A stretch of DNA of 39,379 nt, taken from positions 1-39,379 of the forward strand of contig JAEZEI010000026.1 of NCBI GenBank assembly GCA_023417815.1, given 5' to 3'. Below the pieces are notes generated by a model. The model worked only from the letters and a program-made list of their open reading frames with translations. It made no database searches and was not told the DNA's origin. Shown one piece after another: positions 34,225 to 39,379 of the stretch; position 1 is the stretch's first letter; each line of letters opens with the position of its first letter. The position numbers and the translations under genes are program-made. This stretch comes from Bacteroidota bacterium (lineage in GTDB: Bacteria > Bacteroidota > Bacteroidia > Chitinophagales > Chitinophagaceae).

Positions 34225-35028
34225 GTGAAACCCTGGATCACCATCGGTTTTCTGCTCCTTTCCTTGGCCGGTTCTGGCCAGCCGGCATTCAAAACCTTTA
34301 TACATTTCGATTTCGATAAATATAACATCACATCGCGCGCAAAGGCTACGCTCGACAGCATCCTGTCCCTCGGCCGCATCAACGACCGGAAGCTCCAGCT
34401 CTACGGTCACTGCGATTCGCTGGGAGATAATTCCTACAATGATATTCTCAGCATCCGGCGCGTGGAGGCTGCAAGGGATTACCTGCTGGGCCGGGGATTA
34501 AAACCTTCGAACATCACCGTAGACTCAGGTTTTGGAAAAAGAAAACCGCTGAATGAGAATGCCGATGCACTTCAGCGTCAACTGAACCGCAGGGTTGAGA
34601 TAGTGGTATCAGAACCATACATTCCCCTGCAGGAAAGGCTCGATGATCCTTCGGTCAAAGAAGGTTCGCAGATCGTTCTCCGCAACCTTAATTTCTTTGG
34701 GGGGAGGCATGTACTGGTGCCCGAATCCTGGGAAGCACTGAAAGAACTTTTGATGGTACTCCGGAAAAACCCTGCATTGACCATCGAGATCCAGGGCCAT
34801 GTTTGCTGCACGCACGGCCAGGAAGGATATGATACCGAAACGCGCACCTTTACCCTTTCCTCCAACAGGGCACAATACATTTACCAATACCTCATCGCGA
34901 ATGGCATCGACAGCAAAAGACTTACCTGGAAGGCATTCGGGAACCAGAGACCACTGGTATATCCTGAAGACACTCCCGAAAAAAGGCTGATGAACCGCCG
35001 GGTTGAGATCAGGATCCTGAGCAAATAG
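34225..35028 (+). CDS. exported protein with two OmpA-type peptidoglycan-binding domains
   Basis: About 267 residues from a GTG that directly precedes a signal peptide (KPWITIGFLLLSLAGSGQ). An ATG at 34,162 in the same frame would add 21 residues and leave only 12 bp to the divergent ABC-F start, so the GTG is preferred. OmpA domain 1 (about 25-130) has IHFDFDKYNI, LYGHCDSLGD and LNRRVEIVV. Domain 2 (about 150-265) has IQGHVCCTHG, LSSNRAQYIYQYL and MNRRVEIRIL. In both, the Arg in (L/M)NRRVEI matches the diaminopimelate-binding position, so both could bind peptidoglycan. The protein would sit in the periplasm; no barrel is present. Confidence 0.88.
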   Translation: MKPWITIGFLLLSLAGSGQPAFKTFIHFDFDKYNITSRAKATLDSILSLGRINDRKLQLYGHCDSLGDNSYNDILSIRRVEAARDYLLGRGLKPSNITVDSGFGKRKPLNENADALQRQLNRRVEIVVSEPYIPLQERLDDPSVKEGSQIVLRNLNFFGGRHVLVPESWEALKELLMVLRKNPALTIEIQGHVCCTHGQEGYDTETRTFTLSSNRAQYIYQYLIANGIDSKRLTWKAFGNQRPLVYPEDTPEKRLMNRRVEIRILSK

Positions 35029-35055
35029 GGGTCAGACGATTGAACATCAATACTG

Positions 35056-35063
35056 TAACTTCG
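35056..35063 (+). promoter_or_regulatory. possible -7 box of argS
   Basis: TAACTTCG, 21 nt before the argS ATG, differs from TAnnTTTG at one position. A TTG at 35040-35042 lies only 13 nt upstream, shorter than the usual -33 spacing, so this is tentative. Confidence 0.35.
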
Positions 35064-35084
35064 CGCCAAAAGAGAAAGAAGAAG

Positions 35085-36863
35085 ATGTCCATTTTTGATG
35101 CGTTGCAGAAAGCCACGGTAAAAGCATTGGAAGAGCTGTTCAATCAGCCATTTACAGAGAATGAATTCCAGGTGAATATCACCCGCCCTGAATTTACAGG
35201 CGATTATACGGTTGTACTTTTTTCACTGTTGAAAAAAACGGGTATGTCGCCCGACAAACTCGGTAATATGCTCGGGGAAAAACTGGTGGAACGCAACCCC
35301 GCCCTATTCACCTCTTACAATATCATTAAAGGTTTTTTGAATCTTGAGATCAGCGACAGGTACTGGATAGAAGTGCTCGAAAAGAATTACAACAATAATT
35401 GTTTCGGCACCCACGAACCGAATGGGAAGAAGGTGATGGTGGAATATTCATCGCCCAATACCAACAAACCTCTTCACCTGGGGCATCTCCGCAATAATTT
35501 CCTGGGATGGAGTGTTGCCGAGATACTGAAGGCCAACGGGTACGAGGTGTATAAGTCCTGCATTGTAAACGACCGCGGCATTCATATCTGCAAGAGCATG
35601 ATCGCATGGCAATTGTTCGGCAATGGCGAGACCCCGGAGAGTGCCGGTGTGAAAGGAGACCATTTCGTAGGAAATTATTACGTGAAGTTCTCAGATGAAC
35701 ACAAGAAGCAGGTAAAGGAACTTGTTGCGGGAGGAATGAAAGAAGCAGATGCGGAAAAAGAAGCTCCATTGATGAAGCAGGCCCAGGAAATGCTGCGCGC
35801 ATGGGAAGCCGGCGATAAAAATGTGATCGATCTCTGGAAGAAAATGAATGAATGGGTGTATGAAGGATTTGATATCACCTATAACAGAACAGGCACCGAC
35901 TTCGATAAAAAATATTATGAGAGCAATACCTACTTACTTGGAAAGGATATAGTGCAGCAGGGACTCGAGAAAGGGGTTTTCTATAAGAAAGAGGATGGCA
36001 GTGTATGGATCGATCTGACAGCGGACGGGCTCGATGAAAAACTTGTGCTGAGAAAGGATGGTACCTCGGTTTATATCACGCAGGATATAGGCCTTGCCAT
36101 CCAGAAGTACGAGGAATTCGGCATTGATGAATCTATTTATGTGATCGCGGATGAACAGAACTACCACATGAAGGTGCTGAAGCTGATCTGCCAGAAACTC
36201 GGGCTACCCTTTGCGGATGATATCCATCATTTAAGTTATGGTATGGTGGAACTGCCCAGCGGCAGAATGAAAAGCAGGGAAGGTACGGTGGTGGATGCCG
36301 ATGATCTTGTGGAGGAAATGGTGGCCACTGCCAGGAAACATACCGAGGAACTTGGCAAGGTGAGCGACTTCCGGGAGGATGAACTGGCAACCCTTTATGA
36401 AACACTTGGACTGGGCGCCATGAAATTTTACCTGCTGCGTGTTGATCCAAAGAAAAAGATGGTCTTCAATCCCGAAGAGTCGATAGAATTCCATGGATTC
36501 ACCGGGCCATTCATTCAATACACGCACGCCCGTATAAAAAGCGTTCTCAGGAAGGAAGCGCTACCCGAATCGGATGAATCAGCCACCTCGCCGCTGCTGA
36601 AGCCGGAAAAGGACCTGCTTACGCTGATAGAACAATACCCGGCTGTAATAGCCCAGGCCGGAAAGGAGCATGATCCTTCTGTTATGGCAAATTATTTGTT
36701 CCAGCTCGCTAAAACATTCAATTCCTTTTATTCCGAACTTTCCATTGCCGGGGCTGAAAGCGCGGAGAAGAAACTGCTTCGTTTGAGGTTATCCGTTATA
36801 ACAGCGAATGTGATCCGCCATGGAATGAAGCTGCTTGGTATTGGTGTTCCGGAAAGAATGTAA
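35085..36863 (+). CDS. argS: arginyl-tRNA synthetase
   Basis: 592 residues from the ATG that gives MSIFDALQKATVKALEELF; a TTG 15 codons upstream is less likely because it overlaps the putative promoter. The N-terminal ArgS-specific domain (about 1-110) is followed by the class I catalytic core: VEYSSPNTNKPLHLGHLRNN, with HLGH as the HIGH motif. The ArgS signature GRMKSREGTVV corresponds to KMSKS. The C-terminal DALR anticodon-binding domain (about 470-592) has FIQYTHARIKSVLR and FNSFYSELSI. It charges tRNA-Arg with arginine using ATP. The stop is immediately followed by pfkA, which starts at the very next base. Confidence 0.97.
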   Translation: MSIFDALQKATVKALEELFNQPFTENEFQVNITRPEFTGDYTVVLFSLLKKTGMSPDKLGNMLGEKLVERNPALFTSYNIIKGFLNLEISDRYWIEVLEKNYNNNCFGTHEPNGKKVMVEYSSPNTNKPLHLGHLRNNFLGWSVAEILKANGYEVYKSCIVNDRGIHICKSMIAWQLFGNGETPESAGVKGDHFVGNYYVKFSDEHKKQVKELVAGGMKEADAEKEAPLMKQAQEMLRAWEAGDKNVIDLWKKMNEWVYEGFDITYNRTGTDFDKKYYESNTYLLGKDIVQQGLEKGVFYKKEDGSVWIDLTADGLDEKLVLRKDGTSVYITQDIGLAIQKYEEFGIDESIYVIADEQNYHMKVLKLICQKLGLPFADDIHHLSYGMVELPSGRMKSREGTVVDADDLVEEMVATARKHTEELGKVSDFREDELATLYETLGLGAMKFYLLRVDPKKKMVFNPEESIEFHGFTGPFIQYTHARIKSVLRKEALPESDESATSPLLKPEKDLLTLIEQYPAVIAQAGKEHDPSVMANYLFQLAKTFNSFYSELSIAGAESAEKKLLRLRLSVITANVIRHGMKLLGIGVPERM

Positions 36864-37850
36864 ATGATGAAGACAGAAATTAAAAAGATCGGGGTTTTAT
36901 GCAGCGGCGGCGACAGCCCGGGCATGAATGCATGCGTTCGTGCAGTAGTGCGCACCGGGATCTACCATGGCCTCGAGGTCTTTGGCATTACGCGGGGTTT
37001 CAGCGGTATGATCGAAGATGATATTTTCCAGATGGATAATCGCAGCGTGGCCAACATTATCCAGCGCGGGGGAACCATTCTTAAAACTGCGCGTTGCCCC
37101 GAATTCATGGAGCATGAAGGAAGGCGGAAGGCATACGAAAACCTGAAGAAGCGCGGCATTGGCGGGCTGGTGATACTGGGCGGAGATGGCAGCTTCCGTG
37201 GCGCGCAGACCTTCAGCAATGAATTCGACATTCCCTGCATAGGCCTGCCGGGAACCATCGACAAGGATATTGCCGGAACAGATTTCACCATAGGTTTTGA
37301 TACTGCAGTGAACACTGCTGTGCAGGCGATCGATAAGATAAGAGATACGGCAGAATCGCACGACAGGCTGTTCATTATAGAAGTAATGGGAAGGGATGCA
37401 GGTTATATTGCCCTGCACAGCGGTATCGCCACCGGGGCAGAGAATATCCTGATCCCCGAACGCAAAACAGACATTAACGAGATAGTGGATTCGCTGGAAG
37501 AGAAAGAAAGGAGGAAGAAACTTGTGAACCTGATAGTGGTGGCGGAAGGAGATGATTTCGGCGGCGCTGAACAACTTAAGAAGCATATCAAAGCGAAGCT
37601 GCCGCACATGGAAGTGCGTGTATGCATACTCGGTCATATACAACGCGGGGGCTCCCCTACCTGCATGGACAGGCTTATCGCCAGCAGGATGGGCTACCAG
37701 GCGGTGTTATGCCTCCTCGAAGGAAAATTCAATGTATTTGTAGGGATCGTAAACAATAAGGTGAACCTTATACCACTGAACGAAGCCGTAAAGAAAAAGC
37801 AAAGCATCAGCCAGGAATGGATGAAGATCGTGAAGATCCTGGCCACTTAA
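36864..37850 (+). CDS. pfkA: ATP-dependent 6-phosphofructokinase
   Basis: 328 residues. Group A PFK motifs: VLCSGGDSPGMNACVRAVVR, ILGGDGSFRGA, LPGTIDKDI with the catalytic aspartates, GFDTAVNTAVQAIDKIRDTA, and IEVMGRDAGYIAL, then HIQRGGSPTCMDR. Gly in GGDGS (not Asp) marks use of ATP instead of pyrophosphate. It phosphorylates fructose 6-phosphate, the committed step of glycolysis, and members are tetramers controlled by allosteric effectors. The gene starts directly after the argS stop and is followed at 12 bp by pyk, so both regulated glycolytic kinases form one unit. Confidence 0.97.
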   Translation: MMKTEIKKIGVLCSGGDSPGMNACVRAVVRTGIYHGLEVFGITRGFSGMIEDDIFQMDNRSVANIIQRGGTILKTARCPEFMEHEGRRKAYENLKKRGIGGLVILGGDGSFRGAQTFSNEFDIPCIGLPGTIDKDIAGTDFTIGFDTAVNTAVQAIDKIRDTAESHDRLFIIEVMGRDAGYIALHSGIATGAENILIPERKTDINEIVDSLEEKERRKKLVNLIVVAEGDDFGGAEQLKKHIKAKLPHMEVRVCILGHIQRGGSPTCMDRLIASRMGYQAVLCLLEGKFNVFVGIVNNKVNLIPLNEAVKKKQSISQEWMKIVKILAT

Positions 37851-37862
37851 ATTCAACAGACC

Positions 37863-39353
37863 ATGCCAAAGAATATCGAGAAATACCTGCACACCCAGAT
37901 GGACAAGCAGGCGGGGATTGCGCACTCGCAAAAAAGGACCAAGATCGTTGCAACCGTAGGACCCGCATGTTCAACCTATGATGCCCTGCTGGAACTTGTA
38001 AAGGCAGGAGTTAATGTTTTCAGGCTGAACTTCTCTCATGGCACCCATGAAGACAAACTGGAGGTGATAAAAAACATCCGCAGGATAATAGCCAACGAAC
38101 CGTTCAACATCGCAATACTTGCCGACCTGCAGGGTCCCAAGCTAAGAGTTGGCGAACTCGATGGAGGCAGCGTGAGGCTGGAAGAAGGGCAGAAAATAAT
38201 TTTCACTACTGAAAAGCTCATAGGCACAAGCGAAAAGATATATGTATCCTATCCTAACCTGTGCATGGATGTAAAGGAAGGTGAAAGGATCTTTCTTGAT
38301 GATGGCAAGATGGAACTGCGTGTTGAAGAATGCCTCAACGATAAAGAACTGCTGGTAAGCGTTACCCTTGGCGGGTTGCTCTTGCCGAAGAAAGGCGTGA
38401 ACCTCCCGGATAGTGAACTTACCATGCCATCATTGACGGAAAAAGACCTGGCGGATCTTGAATTCATTATTGAACAGCGGCTCGACTGGGTTGCATTGTC
38501 GTTCGTAAGGAAGGTGGTGGATATAACGGAACTGAAGAGACTGATAAAGGCAAAAGACAGCAAGATAAAAGTGATCGCAAAGATCGAAATGCCCGAAGCC
38601 TTAAAACACCTCAGGGATATCATTGTAGAAAGCGATGGGGTAATGGTTGCCCGGGGCGACCTTGGCGTAGAGATGCCGATAGAGCAGGTCCCTATGATCC
38701 AGAAAGACATCATCCGCAAGGCCATGCACCGTGCAAAGCCCGTGATCGTTGCCACCCAGATGATGGAGAGCATGATAGACCGCACCAAACCAAACCGCAG
38801 CGAGGTAAGTGATGTTGCCAACGCGGTATTGGAAGGTGCAGATGCGGTAATGCTCAGCGGCGAAACCGCCACCGGCAGCTACCCGACACTGGTAGTACAG
38901 ACCATGAGCAGGATCATCCAGGAAGTGGAACGCACCACTTATGATTATAACAGGGCCGACATCCTTACCCCGCAACCCCACTCTCCTTCTTATATAAGTG
39001 ATGCGATCTGCTATAGCGCTTGTAAACTCGCAGAGGATGCCCGGGCTGATGCCCTCATCGGCATGACGCAAAGCGGCTATACCGGTTTTATGCTAAGCAG
39101 CTACAGGCCTAAATGTCCGCTGTATATTTTCAGCAAGGAAAGGACCCTCATCAGCCAGCTTGCTTTAAGCTGGGGGGTGCGCGCTTTCTATTATGCAGAA
39201 GAAGAAAGCCTCGACGATATCATCTTCGACCAGATAGACATACTGCGTACACGCGGCTTCATCAAAAAGGATGATGTGATCGTAAATACAGGCTCTACAC
39301 CTGTTCACCTCCATCTTCCCACGAATACCATCAAGATCACCAAAGTTGACTGA
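37863..39353 (+). CDS. pyk: pyruvate kinase
   Basis: 496 residues. The barrel begins KIVATVGPACSTYDALLELV and contains VFRLNFSHGTHEDK, LADLQGPKLRVGEL, the B-domain (about 90-185), then KIEMPEALKHL, VMVARGDLGVEMP, IVATQMMESMI and LSGETATGSYP. The C-terminal domain (about 365-496) ends in VHLHLPTNTIKI. It transfers phosphate from phosphoenolpyruvate to ADP, giving pyruvate and ATP. The lysine in the active-site loop KIEMPEA is present. It lies 12 bp after pfkA, so the early and last irreversible steps of glycolysis are co-expressed. The first 20 or so residues form a short extension before the barrel. Confidence 0.97.
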   Translation: MPKNIEKYLHTQMDKQAGIAHSQKRTKIVATVGPACSTYDALLELVKAGVNVFRLNFSHGTHEDKLEVIKNIRRIIANEPFNIAILADLQGPKLRVGELDGGSVRLEEGQKIIFTTEKLIGTSEKIYVSYPNLCMDVKEGERIFLDDGKMELRVEECLNDKELLVSVTLGGLLLPKKGVNLPDSELTMPSLTEKDLADLEFIIEQRLDWVALSFVRKVVDITELKRLIKAKDSKIKVIAKIEMPEALKHLRDIIVESDGVMVARGDLGVEMPIEQVPMIQKDIIRKAMHRAKPVIVATQMMESMIDRTKPNRSEVSDVANAVLEGADAVMLSGETATGSYPTLVVQTMSRIIQEVERTTYDYNRADILTPQPHSPSYISDAICYSACKLAEDARADALIGMTQSGYTGFMLSSYRPKCPLYIFSKERTLISQLALSWGVRAFYYAEEESLDDIIFDQIDILRTRGFIKKDDVIVNTGSTPVHLHLPTNTIKITKVD

Positions 39354-39379
39354 GTTTGAGGTTTGAGGTTGGAGGTTGG
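39354..39379. repeat. heptamer array at the window end
   Basis: GTTTGAG, GTTTGAG, GTTGGAG and GTTGG follow one another right after the pyk stop codon. The array continues past the window. It resembles the TAAACAC array near 29,352 in unit length and in its position at a gene 3' end. Confidence 0.75.

Noticed and set aside
34150..34410. 87-residue N-terminal extension of the ABC-F ATPase
   Set aside because: It would run antisense through the 5' end of the OmpA-domain gene, and family members start at the MISVNNVT-type methionine.
36897..37643. Long open frame antisense to pfkA (248 codons)
   Set aside because: It lies wholly inside the strongly conserved pfkA gene, and its translation has no domain or composition like a real protein.

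Overview
The window reads as a chromosomal segment of a Bacteroidota bacterium, most likely of the Chitinophagaceae type. The evidence is a CHU_C (gliding-motility-associated) C-terminal domain, a probable type IX secretion sorting domain, TAnnTTTG-like -7 boxes, a lack of obvious Shine-Dalgarno sequences, and many SpII/SpI-exported proteins. No rRNA, CRISPR array, transposase or integrase was found. All motif and domain calls were made by eye; GC statements are visual estimates.

Region 1 (about 1-6,000) is AT-rich and looks like an acquired defence island. It starts with what looks like the 3' end of a tRNA gene. One minus-strand gene run follows: an MmeI-like type IIG restriction-methylation enzyme, a single-HKD phospholipase-D-fold protein with two zinc ribbons, an Mrr-type endonuclease, a membrane/coiled-coil/winged-helix protein and a GYF_2 membrane protein.

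Region 2 (6,299-11,800, plus strand) holds an ECF sigma factor, a putative membrane anti-sigma factor and an exported beta-barrel protein in an operon. After these come a tiny helix-turn-helix protein, a large CHU_C surface protein and a DtxR/MntR metalloregulator.

Region 3 (11,954-21,521, minus strand) is the most interesting part. Six tightly packed genes (gaps of 3-8 bp or 4-bp overlaps) encode, in transcription order: an SdiA-regulated-type lipoprotein; a giant metallophosphatase/kinase-like/BamA-barrel fusion; an HD phosphohydrolase fused to a Pycsar-effector (PycTM/DUF5706) membrane domain; polyphosphate kinase 1; a membrane class III nucleotide cyclase with an altered base-selecting lysine; and a PAP2 phosphatase. 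This suggests an envelope-linked circuit joining polyphosphate, cyclic nucleotide and phosphohydrolase activities. It may be a chromosomal relative of Pycsar signalling.

Region 4 (21,624-25,653, minus strand) is a malQ (DPE2-like) - dipeptide epimerase - trmH operon. A 51-residue membrane protein is encoded divergently, between its own promoter box and terminator. Region 5 (26,065-29,450) has a secreted PQQ-type sugar dehydrogenase, a small lipoprotein, an exported protein made of 23-residue repeats, and a repeat-rich spacer carrying the tail of a vanished second copy of that gene.

Region 6 (29,451-39,353) is core housekeeping: dnaK, a GtrA-like membrane protein, a small outer-membrane protein and a YbiT-like ABC-F ATPase with a degenerate second Walker A, all on the minus strand. 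On the plus strand are a double-OmpA-domain protein, argS, pfkA and pyk; the last two are adjacent glycolytic genes, 12 bp apart.
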